Shown here: positions 1 to 10,940 of the stretch, in pieces
Position numbering within the stretch: position 1 is the first letter of the stretch
Layout of the letters: the number at the start of each line of letters is the position of its first letter
DNA from: Cryoendolithus antarcticus
Taxonomy: Eukaryota > Ascomycota > Dothideomycetes > Cladosporiales > Cladosporiaceae
DNA length: 64,000 bases
Direction of reading: 5' to 3'
Assembly (NCBI GenBank): GCA_002077065.1
Contig: NAJO01000043.1
Span: 124,001 to 188,000 of the forward strand
Program-made: the position numbers and the translations under genes
The notes under the pieces: model-generated
What the model was told of the DNA's origin: nothing
Database searches by the model: none
Seen by the model: the letters and a program-made list of their open reading frames with translations, nothing else

Positions 1-370
1 CATTGCGCATTGACTCGAGTATGATCAATCTAGTCTGAGCACTGCAAGCATGGTATCAGCTTTAACGCACTGCAACATCGTGGCAAGGGTTCGTACGCAA
101 ATTCCTTGTTGCGCCCCATTTTGCGTGGCAGATTGTCGATGTAGGTGGCGGAGTGTGGTGCGTGTGATGAGTAGTGCGTGGCACCTCGGAGTGACAGCGT
201 GTCTTCTTCTGCTGCAATGCTAGATAATAACGAACGTGCGCCAGTGGGGCGTCGTCTTTCACATGCTCGAGTGATCCTCTCGAGTGAAGTCGTTCGTATC
301 TCATAGGTCTATGAGGTTAACCCGTAGACAGCCTGGCGTAGGGGATCTGCCCATTGCTTCTACACTGACT
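1..370. other. left-edge stretch without a supported gene
   Basis: No open frame here looks coding. It lies 3' of the mitochondrial ribosomal protein gene that ends at 371. A short direct repeat of ctcgagtga lies near 267-285 and seems incidental. Confidence 0.5.
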
Positions 371-1339
371 TCACTGCTTCGCTGCCTCACTCTTGTCCTC
401 ACCCTCATCTTGACTCTTCCCCTCCTCGTCCAACGCCATCCTCCTCCCCTCGACAGTCACATACAAACTCCTCCCCGCAGCCTCAAGCGTACTCGTCAAG
501 CTCCCACCCAAGCTCTGCAGCATAGCCACCAGCTGCCCTCTCAATCCCATCATACCACCCTCAATACTGCCCACCCACTTCGTCCCCTCAGCATCAAACA
601 CCTTGCCCTCCACCCTCGCGCCCAGAAACATCAATTTCTGCAGCCCATTCTGCACACCAGCTTCATAGTACCCCGGATTCGCCCTCCTCTTTGGCGCAGG
701 AAACTGCTTGCTAGGCGCCAGTATGCTCAATGCAGCCTTGACGTGCGCTGGGCTCACATCGGGGAATGTGAGCACTGCTATGGGACCCGAAAGCAGTGGC
801 TCAAGGCCATGTCGTAGCTTTGCGTTGCGTTTGGCGGCTTTATGTGCTTCTGCGGAGAGACCGTGTGCCGCTTCGCCGCCTAATGGGTCCCAGAATTCCA
901 CTACCTTGAGTGCTGAGGCGAAGATACCCGTTTGCACGATCTGAACCTTGCTACCCTCTCCCACGCCCTGCTCAACTCCGAGCTCGGTATCTGCTTTGGC
1001 GAAAGCTGTGGCTAGCTCACGGCGTATACCCATCCATTCTACCGATTTGAGATTGTTATGTTGGAAGAGGAGCATCAAGGGTGTGGATCGGAGGAGTGAT
1101 TGGTATTGGCGGTGGAGTTGCGATTTGCGGTATTGGGGTGGTTTGTAGGCGGGTGGTTGTGTCTGGGGGTAGTGTTGGATTGCTGTATCTGAGGCGAGCA
1201 TTTGAGGTATGGGTGCGGCGGGTGTGGTTGCTGACGCGAGAGAGGCGAGGCGACACTGCTGGCATGTCCATTGGGAAAGAGGGTTGGGTGAGGTGGTGAA
1301 GCGGAGCTGGGAGGGGCGGAGACGAATACGGGGAGGCAT
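371..1339 (-). CDS. MRPL11: mitochondrial large-subunit ribosomal protein uL10m (MrpL11-like)
   Basis: Predicted 322 aa, single exon. The frame stays open upstream to 1492, but the ATG at 1337-1339 fits best: it opens a short basic leader (MPPRIRLRPSQLRF) typical of a mitochondrial presequence. The body has the uL10 layout: a YRKSQLHRQYQSLLRSTPLMLLFQ segment, a KSVEWMGIRREL segment, a central LLSGPIAVLTFPDVSP strand, and a C-terminal helical part ending in an acidic/basic tail. In the family it anchors the stalk of the mitochondrial 54S subunit. It diverges from the ankyrin gene starting at 1550, with about 210 bp between the two ATGs. The identification rests on overall pattern, so a distant L10-like paralogue is possible. 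Confidence 0.75.
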   Translation of the reverse strand: MPPRIRLRPSQLRFTTSPNPLSQWTCQQCRLASLASATTPAAPIPQMLASDTAIQHYPQTQPPAYKPPQYRKSQLHRQYQSLLRSTPLMLLFQHNNLKSVEWMGIRRELATAFAKADTELGVEQGVGEGSKVQIVQTGIFASALKVVEFWDPLGGEAAHGLSAEAHKAAKRNAKLRHGLEPLLSGPIAVLTFPDVSPAHVKAALSILAPSKQFPAPKRRANPGYYEAGVQNGLQKLMFLGARVEGKVFDAEGTKWVGSIEGGMMGLRGQLVAMLQSLGGSLTSTLEAAGRSLYVTVEGRRMALDEEGKSQDEGEDKSEAAKQ

Positions 1340-1549
1340 TGTGGCTGTAAAGGAGAGCAATGGTGAGAGTGGAGAAGTATATCCGCGCTGGATGTGTCGT
1401 CGACATGTCTTCGTCTGCTCAATAGCGTGTCGTCGAAGTTCACGTTGCGGAGGTCTCGGGGATGAAATGGCAACACCCCCCCTACCAGTCAACTCATGTT
1501 TCCGTTCGATTTAGAGATCTTCGTCAAGCGATCGAGCCTATTAGATCAG
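1340..1549. promoter_or_regulatory. shared divergent promoter (uL10m / ankyrin protein)
   Basis: Only 210 bp separate the two divergent start codons, so both promoters must lie in or near this interval. I see no clear TATA box or named motif. Confidence 0.5.
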
Positions 1550-2218
1550 ATGATGCCTCCCCCAGCGACTATCGACGCCCTTCTCAACCTCGCCGCCGAC
1601 TCCCCCACTGCCGTAATCACACATCTCCGCTCCGACCCCACCTTGGCCGCCGCTCAAGATTCGCACGGCTACTCCCTTCTGCACGCAGCAGCCTCGTATG
1701 GACATCTAGATCTCGCTCGCGCTCTGGTGAAAGATTTTGCCGTCTCTCCCAATATCACAGACGAGGACGGCGAGACTGCACTGTTCAATGCCGAGACTGT
1801 GGAAGTCGCTACTGTTCTGATAGAGCTGGGCGTAGATCTAAGTATACGTAATGAAGACGGTCAGACCGCGGCAGAGAAGCTCGCAGACGAAGACGAGTCA
1901 CCAGTAGTGGCTACCTATTTGCGATCACTCGGGAGTGCAGGAGATGGTGGCCCGAACGGCAGCGCAGCCAGTATAGAAGCACCTGAGTCGTTTCCTCCGC
2001 TTCCAAACGGCGTACACGTCAATGTCGGCACCATGCAAGCAGACGAAGTTGGTGGCGAGCCCGATGCCGAGTTTCGACGGCGCATCGAGGAGCTGGCTGC
2101 GAGAGGTGATTTTGAAGGAGAGGAAGGGCAAAGAGAATTGAGGACTCTCATTGAGGACGCTGTCAGTGGCATCGCACCCGAAGGACAGGGAGCGAGGACG
2201 AGGAGACGACTCGGTTGA
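1550..2218 (+). CDS. small ankyrin-repeat protein (Yar1-like)
   Basis: Predicted 222 aa, one exon, from the tandem ATG ATG at 1550/1553. The N-terminal half holds about three ankyrin repeats: HGYSLLHAAASYGHLDLARAL, then DEDGETALFNAETVEVATVLIELG, then NEDGQTAAEKLADEDE. The C-terminal part is acidic and helical (FRRRIEELAARGDFEGEEGQ) and ends in a basic TRRRLG tail. Size and layout match yeast Yar1, an ankyrin chaperone of ribosomal protein uS3, but ankyrin repeats are too common to assign orthology from sequence inspection alone. A cytosolic or nuclear adaptor role is inferred. It shares a short promoter with the uL10m gene. Confidence 0.75.
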   Translation: MMPPPATIDALLNLAADSPTAVITHLRSDPTLAAAQDSHGYSLLHAAASYGHLDLARALVKDFAVSPNITDEDGETALFNAETVEVATVLIELGVDLSIRNEDGQTAAEKLADEDESPVVATYLRSLGSAGDGGPNGSAASIEAPESFPPLPNGVHVNVGTMQADEVGGEPDAEFRRRIEELAARGDFEGEEGQRELRTLIEDAVSGIAPEGQGARTRRRLG

Positions 2219-2653
2219 CAGAGGCCGATCTACTTTGCACCGAATACGACCTGGCGGCAGCGGTACAAGGAGTTCTACACACGTGCTCACGATAACGTGT
2301 GGCAATAAACACATTCGACATCGTCTTGCATGCGATCAAGTCGTAGTGTCGTTTATCATGGCACTGCATGCAGTCGCCTAAGTCATGCATGCATCATGCT
2401 GATCGACTACTGGGGCCGGGCATGTATTAGACCACACGCGCCGCAAGGCCTGGGTGGCTTCATGCAGACATCGACGCCACAAGTCATAGTGACTCCATCA
2501 GCTGCACAGCCTTGTAAGTATGTAGGTGCATCCTGTTCTGCCCTATCCTCCTTTTCCTGTTGCCATTGCACCCTAATATGAAAAGCGCTTCACCGGCCTT
2601 CGCAGAACCATCGTGAGATCGCATTCTTGTCAACCATCTGACCGAACCCAAGT

Positions 2654-4421
2654 ATGTCCACCGCCCGAGAAGGCCAGGATGACACTTCACCACAGCAATC
2701 GGTACCACTGGACAACACCTCTCCAGCTAGGCCGATTGTACGCAAGCGAGCTCAGAGTGACCCCTGCCATCTGAGCTCCGCGCGCAGAGATCCAGCGAGC
2801 GTTAGCGCGCTCACAGCATTCTCAACATCAGGCGGGTCTTCATCATCGCTGCGAGACGCAAGCACAGTGAACGGCCAGAGCCTGGCAGGCCTAAACAGAC
2901 CGCTCCCGCTCTCACTCGACCAGACGGTACACGACGACAACCAGATTAGAGCAGTCACGAGAAGAGTGACTGATCTGACCCTACGCGATGGCGAGGACGA
3001 ACAAGGCGCTGCGACCCTGAATGCTACAGTTGATCCGGGTAATGACGCCGAATCGGGTGTGCACCATGATCGGGCACCATGGTCTCGGCGCATACAAGCA
3101 GCATTCCGACGAGAACAGGCTCCGAGTCCGATAGTACTGAGCCACGCACTAGGATTCTGGAAGTACAGAGTCGTATCGAGCGCATTGCAAAGATCGCCCA
3201 GGTGGGTATTCTGGGGTGACAATGATCTACTCGCGCAAATAACAGAATCTATTCTGGGTCATGTTAAGAGTGTTCCGGAGCACCTGAGGGACACGGTGAC
3301 TTTGCAGGACCTGATCGAAGCCATGCGCCGGCAAAATTTATTGGGGCAGCAGTCGCACGCGGTAGGTCGCGCAATTACCATGTCGCCAAGCCAGATTCAC
3401 GTAGATCTCACTGCTCGCATCTTGACAAAGCTCAATGTCTGGTTCAAACCGGAAGAGCACGATACGTCGACGGTGGCTGAGAACACACGTATCAACCTCT
3501 TCGGTGGCACACAGTCGCGACGAGCTCTTAGCGCGGGCTCTATGTACACAGCTGGCTCGAACAAAGTAGGCAGCTTTTCGACTGAGGACCTTGACATCGC
3601 TTCACTGCAAAGTCTTGGCGAACTCAACATTGTATGGACTTGCTATGCGAGCGAGCATTTGAGGTTGGAGAGCGACACCTCGGAACGAGATGATGCATCT
3701 GAGCAAGGCCCTGCCACTGACGAGCCCGAGAGGCCTGTGAGGAAGATCATGCAGTCGAACACTCTGACGATGTATTGGTTCGATACGTTAGACTTTGCCT
3801 GGCTGGGACCGTAAGTGTAGCGAGGTGTACACGTAAAAGCTATTTGCCTGCTGACTTCGTATCAGCGCGCCTCTACACGGCTGGACGCAAGAAGAGGTTG
3901 AGCTGCTTGGCCTGGAAGTCATCCGCACCTGGTCATTCTTGTTCAGTCACAGGTCCAAGGAACAGACGCGTAGAGCTCATAAAGCTTACAAGCGTCTCCC
4001 CATCCCTTTAGGCGTCGATGAGTACCTGGACGATGTCTCTGGCGTCAAACAAAGTCATTTGTACTGTATGGGAGACATTATGTCCAAAGGTCTTGACCAG
4101 TACCTTCCTGTCATGGGGCAGAAGCATCTGAGTCCCAACCTTCAATTCTACAACTCAAGAAAACACGACTCGTACCGCTACAGTCTGTTCAAAGTCTACG
4201 GTGAGCGGATACGCGCTTTGAGGAAACATATGGATAGTAAGAAGCCCAGGACCTGGTGGGAGTTGTGGAACGATAATCGCGACTCTCAGGTATACTACAC
4301 ATTCTGGGGCGTGATCAATTTGGGTCTCTCGAGTGTTGTGCTGGCATTTCTGTCCTTACTCACTAGTCTGGTGCAGACGTGGGCTGGTGTGAAGGCTCTG
4401 AAACAGTGCTCGACCCATTGA
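2654..4421 (+). CDS. hypothetical protein with C-terminal membrane segment
   Basis: Two exons, 2654-3810 and 3866-4421. The 55-nt intron starts gtaagt and ends atcag; it joins ..WLGP to APLHGWTQEEVELLGLEVI. The product is 570 aa. The first 170 residues are low-complexity, Ser/Thr-rich and likely disordered. Residues from about 170 to 510 look globular. The C-terminus has a WWELWNDNRDSQVYYTFWG motif followed by one long hydrophobic stretch (VINLGLSSVVLAFLSLLTSLV). This D-R/S-x-x-YYTFW plus membrane tail recurs in Pezizomycotina proteins of unknown function. The membrane topology is inferred; I do not recognise a catalytic domain. Confidence 0.8.
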
Positions 4422-5200
4422 GATTGTCTTGCGGCGATAGCTAACAATACTTCGCTCGGCTGACGGCGGTAGTGGAGCCTTGATGGTTGACCTCACATAG
4501 CTAGCGGCTCGAGACACGACAAAGCATAACATACCTCAAAGTCCACTACTATCCCGTCTTGTCTATGCGTTCCTCTAGGTCAGGCATCTTCGCGGGGCAC
4601 TCTCGCGAATGAACTTCGGCTCTGGGTCGCTCTTTCCTCTTCACGCCCTCCTGCCTGCGCTCCTGTCTTCACAAGAGGGCCTCGCTGTCGCACTTCCACT
4701 GGCTCGCTTGCTGTGGGATCTAGTGGCTGTCGACTTTTTTTGATTGAACATTGACTTCACGTCCGAAAGTCGGGAGGCGGCCTGTGCTGGCATGGAGCGA
4801 AGTGAAGGTCAATCCAGCTACCTGCGCTTCTCAAGCACGCTTCTCCCAACATCTGCAGCGGGTTTTGTGCTTCTATATGATCGGTCGCGGTAGCTAATGG
4901 TCGTTTTGCCGTGAGCTTGAAATCTGCACTCAATGAATAAGCACGGTCGCGAGTTATCGAGACGGTCTGCCACTCAGTCTGGAGACATCACGGAATCACA
5001 GTCATGGGTGCGCACAGCGATGCTTACGACGACTATGGAATACCGGAGAAGCAAAAACATACCGTGATTCACGAGCACTGAATACGGTGTTGCGCCATTT
5101 GGAAAGACAGATGTCTGTATGAAGCCTAAAGCTATCCTTTGTCGACTCAATGGCTCCAACGATAAGCATCAGCTCGCGCCAATCCCGTCAAGCTGGCACC
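4422..5200. other. intergenic, no gene seen
   Basis: 779 bp between two convergent genes (the hypothetical ending at 4421 and the SDR ending at 5201). A T-rich run (ctttttttga) lies near 4735. There is no convincing ORF or RNA gene. Confidence 0.5.
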
Positions 5201-6013
5201 TCACAATCGCGAGTTCTCGAACTGCGTATAGCCCTGACCCGTCACGAAAGTCTGGTGCCACGGACCCTGCTTCTCGCCATGAGCAAGCTCATAGTACAGC
5301 TTCCCATGCGCCTCGCCGTCGACACGATACTTCGGCGCGCCGTCCGGCTTCCGTTCGTCGGCGTAGTAGAACCTGCCGTCACGTCAGCTTCGCCTTCGCC
5401 AATGAGCGGAATAAGACAGGTCGAACTCACTTGTGTCCCTTCCCAGCATAAGCCTCCGCAGCCGTCGCTATGATCCCGCTCGCGCCGGACTTGCCCACAT
5501 TCTGCGACAAGAACTTCGGCAAAACAGCGACATTAAGGACATTACCTGTGGTGATGAACGCTCGTGCTGCTGAGCTAGGCAACTGCGCAAAGCCTTGCAC
5601 GGCTTGCTGGGCTGCGACGAAGGCACCGAAGATGTTCACTTCGTTGTCGGCGCGGAGTTCTCCCAGGGAGAGGGCGAAGGGGTCTTCGGCTGGGGTGAAG
5701 TGAGCGACGCTGACTGGTTGATAGTCAGTACAGTGATACTCAATCGATGCAAGAACACATGGGCCTTACCGTTGTACACCACAACGTGCGGAATGCCGAA
5801 CTTCTTCTTAACAACATCGAAGGCATTGACAACGTCCTCGGTTCTGGAGAAGTCGGCAGCGATGTTAACTTGAGTATCAGTATCTTCGCTGGACTTGACT
5901 GAGCGTGCGGCGAGACCAATGTTGTAGCCTTTGGAGGCGAAGGCCTTGGCTACGCCGGCGCCGATATTGGGGCCTGCGCCGAGGATGAGGACGACGGGGG
6001 ATTTGGCTGCCAT
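5201..6013 (-). CDS. atypical short-chain dehydrogenase/reductase
   Basis: Three exons on the minus strand: 5770-6013, 5431-5713 and 5201-5372; introns of 56 and 58 nt with GTAAGG and GTGAGT donors. The product is 232 aa. The N-terminus has a Rossmann nucleotide loop (LILGAGPNIGAGVAKAFA) and a VVVYN segment corresponding to the NAG motif. The canonical YxxxK catalytic pair is not intact: the aligned segment reads QNVGK, so Lys is kept but Tyr is missing. The C-terminus (FYYADERKPDG, then TFVTGQGYTQFE) matches a fungal SDR subgroup. It may be an NAD(P)-binding protein with altered or no reductase chemistry. Substrate unknown. Confidence 0.8.
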
Positions 6014-6821
6014 TGTGACGGTGATGGAGTGGTTGAGGATTGGTTTGAATGTATGGGAGTGAGGTAGAGCTAAGAGTGCGAGCTGCGAATGTGGTACTGT
6101 TCTATTGTGAAGACACGGCCATGCTATATGTACTCCCTCCCATCGTGCCTTCCTCGGCAGCCTTCTCAATCGCCTTCATGTTGCGTACTAATCCACGGGA
6201 TATCCTGACGCGCCATGAACTCTGTACCACAGTCTCGGTCCATCGATGTCGCAAGATCTTCGTCAGTCGCTGATCTTAGTCAGCTACTTTCTACTCAGAC
6301 ATTGAACTGATGGCCTAATCGGGACGCAGGTCGACTTTCGCTGGCGGGTGAACTCGAGCGCCGAACTGAGTAATCTGACTAAACAGCTACGCTCATGCTA
6401 ACCGCTTCAGGTATCTTCGTCCATCAATGCTGGGACAGTGAGAACGAGGCAATCGCCTAGCCGTGGAGTCCTGTCGGGTGGCGAAATCACACGGCTGAAC
6501 AAAGGCATGGCAGGTCGCGGGCCTGAGAGCGAGAATGGATTTACGATAGGGAATGCATTATAGCTATGTACAGATATCCACATATCTCGTCCGTGATGGA
6601 CTCGTCCACTCCTCGCTCTCCATGGTATCTCTTCTCAGTAAACGATTGTACATGATCCTCTTCTTCTGAGCATGAACTGCCGAATAAAGGCGACATTGAA
6701 GTCTGTCTCGTCGCGCCAAAACTCCAGTCGTAGTGCAGAGGCACTGTCCGTGCTTGCGGCGCTCAAGTAAACGCTAATAAAGCAATCCCTCCCGGGGATG
6801 GTGAACTTAGTGAGTGAGGCA
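6014..6821. other. intergenic, no gene seen
   Basis: 808 bp that should contain the SDR promoter at its left side and the 3' end of the kelch gene at its right. The short open frames lack coding character. Confidence 0.45.
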
Positions 6822-9584
6822 TCAAGTCCTACTCCCGCCCAGCCCCAAGTTCAACCACCCTAGATCACTACCCATAGGCGCCTTCTTGCGCTCGCCCTCA
6901 TCGACCTCCTTCGTCCGTCCAGCATAGTACGCACTCGGCACCCCTCTAGGGAACACCGTCAACGTACTATCGCGGTCCTCCGCAGCCTTAGCAGCGTTCT
7001 GGAATGCATTGCCACTATCTCGCTGCTGCAGACCCATGGCGTTCGGAGGCTTGAGACCGGAAGGCGTGTTGGCTGTCCAGGCGTCTCGGTCATGAGGGGA
7101 AGGTTGCGGGAAGACTGTGAGGGTGCTGGCGCGGTCGTTCTGGTCTGGGTGATGTGATTGCAAGGGTCGAGGTGGTGCAAGGGGTGCAGGCGCGTTGGTT
7201 GTCCAGCGGTCGTCGTTAGCTTGCCGTGGGAAAACGGTGGCAGTGCTGTCTCTATCATGCACTGGTGCCGGCGCAGTCACAGGTGGCGGCGACTTCAACA
7301 ACGGACTGTCCTTAGTAGCCCCGGCTGGTGCCGCCCAGTCTGCGCTCGGGCTTGCGTTATGGCTCAGCTTGAGCTTCGCAGGCGGCTTATAATTCGTACC
7401 GCTACCTGGGAAGAACCCGGCATTCTTCGCGCGGGCGCCTCGAGACGGAACACGTTGCTCGTAGACCGACGCTGTGTAGTTGCTGCTTGGAGGACGAGAG
7501 GCACCTGCTGCGGCGTTCACATGGTCCTTGAAGCTGTTACTAACAGGCGTCCAGGGTGTGTTGCCAGAGCTTAGGCCATTGTAGTAGTCTGAGCTCATTG
7601 TGCTGCGGTCGTAGGAGGATATGGTGGTGGTGCTGGATAGTGGGCGATCGTCGCTCTCAATGCGGCCTTGCTGGCCTTCAACAGTACTACCGCGGCGAGC
7701 AAGGTCTTCTCTCGAGTCTGAGAATGCCGGTGATGCCGAGACGACATTACTCAGCCGCTGTCCGTCGATGGTCTTGCTAAAGTCAATGTCAAGCGGCGGC
7801 ACGAATGCTGACGATGGTATGCGGGACATCTCAGACGGGTGCCCTGTCGATGGCCAGTTCGAGCCATCGGATTGTCGATCCTTCGTATAGGCGGATGGCA
7901 TATGAGTGAGGTCGTTGGGTTGACTCGTCGAGAAGTACCTTGACCATCCGGAGCTTCGATCACGCAGCGCACTGCCCTCTTCAGGCGATGCACCTTGCAC
8001 TTGCAGCATCGGTGGTGCGGGCTGCTTATGCCGTGGCTGATGCTCTACTGTCAGGTACTTCTTATCGCCAACATCCAGCATTTCCATCGGCTCATTACCA
8101 ATTGTTGTGCCGTTCTTATCGCGCACGAGATTGGCAGTGCTTTCCATACTGCCCTTGGCCGCATGATTGGGTGTGTTGCGCTTGTTGCCGAACTTGCCAG
8201 CGATGATTGCGAGGGAAGAATGCGATCCCGCTGCAGGAGACTCGTAGCGATTCCGTGGAGGTGGTGTTATGTTGGCGATTGACCCACCGGCCTCCTTCAT
8301 GAAACTTGCTCCGCGATCTGCGAAGCTCATCCTGTCACCTTGTCTCTCGGTCTTCTCAACGTACCCTGAATTACGCTGCTTCTTGATCTTCTGTCGTCGT
8401 ACCAGTAGCAGTGCGATGATGAACAGTGCTGCAATACCGCACAGCACACCAAGCACGATGCCGAGCGTCCGCAGCATTCGGTCGTGTGATGAAAGACCAC
8501 CAGCACTTGCTGCTGCTGTCGATGATGTTGCCGAAGGCGCAGATGATGTCGACGATGGTGATGCTCCTGATGTTGTCGAAGGCTGTATCGGTTGCTGAAT
8601 GTCACCGTTGAAGAACTTGCCCGCATCGATCCAAGTATTCCCCGTTTGGTCATACAGAGCTACTGGCGAGTCTGAGTCACCGCCAGCTAATACTACCTTC
8701 CCATCTGAGCCCTGTGCGACCGAGTAGTCCGACCTAGTCGTTGTCGGCGCATCTGTGCCATTATATGCCGGCCAGTTCTCCAGGGTCAAATCTCGCCGTC
8801 GCTTCCGTGATTGTGATGCGCCTACAATCGTTCCGGTCTGTGCAGTCGCACCGAACGCACCTAGCAACACGATCTGCGAGACTGTATTTGGCGAAGCAGT
8901 CGCATCGTAAGTCTCCAGCACTTTGCTCCCATCACTGCCTGACACAATGGCCCCCCGTATGCCAGGGGCCATCGGTTGTGACAGATTCGTCCCTAGCTGT
9001 TGCCACCCAGCACTCGGCTCAAATGTGTACACCACATTCGACAGGAGCGATCCACCTGCCATGATCGCATGACTGCTGTTCCAGGATTGTAGTATGGGTT
9101 GATTTGCTGGCGCGGCAGTCGAAACGAAGGATTGCACATTGTGCGGCTCGCTTGTCTGTAGCAAAAATGTCTGTGAAGATAGCCATGATGGCGCATCCGG
9201 CGTGGACCCAGCGTATACAACAATCGATTGTGAGTCTTCCAGATAGGCTGCGCTATGATTCGTCCTCCCTTGCATGTTATCTGCCAGGAGCGGCAGCGTC
9301 TCCCATGTCTTCTCTGCGAAAGAGTATCTCTGGAGTCCACTGTAATTGCTGTCGTCTGTTGTGCCGCCGACAACGTACATTACGGCTTTCGAGGAGTCGT
9401 CTCCAGGCACTGCCGTCACACATGCGGGCCCTGTGACCAGCGTCCCTGCTGTTTCCTCACTCCACGTTGCATTCTCCTTCAAGCGTAAAGACTGAAAGCC
9501 AGTGGAAGAGTAAACGTAAAGCGTGTCATCGTGAACAGCAGAACAGTGCCCGTCCAGCGCCTGCTTGGGCCGGGGGACGGACAT
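6822..9584 (-). CDS. kelch-type beta-propeller protein with one transmembrane segment
   Basis: Single exon, 920 aa from the ATG at 9582-9584. Residues 1-330 carry kelch/galactose-oxidase-like blades (for example VMYVVGGTTDDSN, IVVYAGSTPD, HAIMAGGS, KVVLAGGDSDSP). A Ser/Thr/Ala linker follows, then a hydrophobic segment at about 371-393 (LGIVLGVLCGIAALFIIALLLV) with a stop-transfer RRQKIKKQR. The remaining 500 residues are a disordered tail with three copies of a (D/A)STxTVFP motif at roughly 777, 816 and 868. The layout implies propeller outside and tail in the cytosol, yet the predicted N-terminus has no signal peptide; one lies just upstream in another frame (see findings). In-frame TAA upstream excludes simple extension. 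Function unknown, perhaps cell-surface or cell-end organisation. Confidence 0.85.
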   Translation of the reverse strand: MSVPRPKQALDGHCSAVHDDTLYVYSSTGFQSLRLKENATWSEETAGTLVTGPACVTAVPGDDSSKAVMYVVGGTTDDSNYSGLQRYSFAEKTWETLPLLADNMQGRTNHSAAYLEDSQSIVVYAGSTPDAPSWLSSQTFLLQTSEPHNVQSFVSTAAPANQPILQSWNSSHAIMAGGSLLSNVVYTFEPSAGWQQLGTNLSQPMAPGIRGAIVSGSDGSKVLETYDATASPNTVSQIVLLGAFGATAQTGTIVGASQSRKRRRDLTLENWPAYNGTDAPTTTRSDYSVAQGSDGKVVLAGGDSDSPVALYDQTGNTWIDAGKFFNGDIQQPIQPSTTSGASPSSTSSAPSATSSTAAASAGGLSSHDRMLRTLGIVLGVLCGIAALFIIALLLVRRQKIKKQRNSGYVEKTERQGDRMSFADRGASFMKEAGGSIANITPPPRNRYESPAAGSHSSLAIIAGKFGNKRNTPNHAAKGSMESTANLVRDKNGTTIGNEPMEMLDVGDKKYLTVEHQPRHKQPAPPMLQVQGASPEEGSALRDRSSGWSRYFSTSQPNDLTHMPSAYTKDRQSDGSNWPSTGHPSEMSRIPSSAFVPPLDIDFSKTIDGQRLSNVVSASPAFSDSREDLARRGSTVEGQQGRIESDDRPLSSTTTISSYDRSTMSSDYYNGLSSGNTPWTPVSNSFKDHVNAAAGASRPPSSNYTASVYEQRVPSRGARAKNAGFFPGSGTNYKPPAKLKLSHNASPSADWAAPAGATKDSPLLKSPPPVTAPAPVHDRDSTATVFPRQANDDRWTTNAPAPLAPPRPLQSHHPDQNDRASTLTVFPQPSPHDRDAWTANTPSGLKPPNAMGLQQRDSGNAFQNAAKAAEDRDSTLTVFPRGVPSAYYAGRTKEVDEGERKKAPMGSDLGWLNLGLGGSRT

Positions 9585-10940
9585 GGATGTTGGTGCTAGG
9601 GCTGTCTGTCGCCCAGCACCGAGAGAAGAAGAGCGGCGGACGGCGATGCCACGCTGTGGTCGTCTTGCGCTGGCGTGCGCTTAGTAGCAATGCATGTCCT
9701 GCAGCGGTCGGTGTCGTGTATAAAAGTAATGCGATAGGTAGCGAGGGTATGCAGGTACTCCAGTCCTAACCTCAGGGTGCCTGCCTTGCCCTCGTTCACT
9801 ATGTTGTTAGGTAATCGCAGTCGCTGCCACGCCTGGGCAGTGTGTTTATCGGAAACGGCCTCACTTATCAGGCCAGCCCTTGCCGACGGCGTTATATTGC
9901 GAATGTAGTAGCGAACGTATCTTGCGGTCACACTCTATGCACTTCAAGTCCAGCTTCACGTAGTCTCTTCTGCACTACGCGCAAGGCTATGCGAGCACAC
10001 CACGGTAAAAGTATGCAGAGTACCTGTCTCGCTGGCCACGCAGACGGTCTCGCCGGGGGGTGTTTCGAGGTGGTCTGTCTGATCGACAGTAGTGCGGAGG
10101 TCGCGTCGAGCGTGAGTCGCGTAAAGTGGCGTGGACTGAAGAGCGGTGTTCTTCAGGAAGTCGAAGCGAGCGTGGGTGCCAAACAAGAGTGAGGGTTTCC
10201 GAACACAGTGATCACACGAGAACGAAGTGCATGCAGTGCGCGCACATCAATGGCGACAAGGAGCGGCAGGGCTCGGTGCTGAGTGGTGGACTCATGAGGG
10301 CCCGGGCTCAACGCTAGTATTTCGCAACGATGCCGAATGAGGTTACGAGCGAGTCGATGATAGGGGACGACGAGACTTCACGGGTGCCACGTCGTTGAGG
10401 GCATGGCAACCATGTCCATGGCGTGGAGCACGCATGGAAAGCAGTCTTGCGAGCGCAAGTCTTTGAACGATCACTCCATACTCGAGCTCTCATGCATCCC
10501 CGGCCCTCCGAAAGCTCTCCAGCGCCTGCCCTGCTGCAGCCGACCAGCTGGCTTCGGCAGTCGTGAAACACACTGACCAGGACGATGACTCAAGTTTCGG
10601 CCGCAGTTTGCAAACACCGTCCCATCGACTCTAAGGTGTCTGCCTGTTGCTACACTCTGCTCGCGTCGGTGAAAGTCGAAAAGTGTAAAAGGCTCACGTA
10701 GGAATCTGTAACGATCATCTGCACCCTGCTAACCTCCATGAAGACCTTGCCGCAAAGCCTATCTGTTTTGAGATCTTGAAACACCCGTCCCGAACGGAAG
10801 TCGCCTCGACGCCTCCCGATAATCAATCCACTGAGGTCACTCTACGCGACTCTGTGTCCTGATTCTCAGCACACATGGCGTCCACGCGTTTGGCGTGAAG
10901 TCGGGATGTGCTACATAAGCACAGGTGCCGACAGCTGCCG
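9585..10940. other. intergenic, no gene seen
   Basis: 1,356 bp between the kelch gene start and the 3' end of the TRP4 gene. The open frames here are short and have no recognisable composition. The first 120 bp next to the kelch ATG contain the out-of-frame signal-peptide-like stretch described in the findings. Confidence 0.45.
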
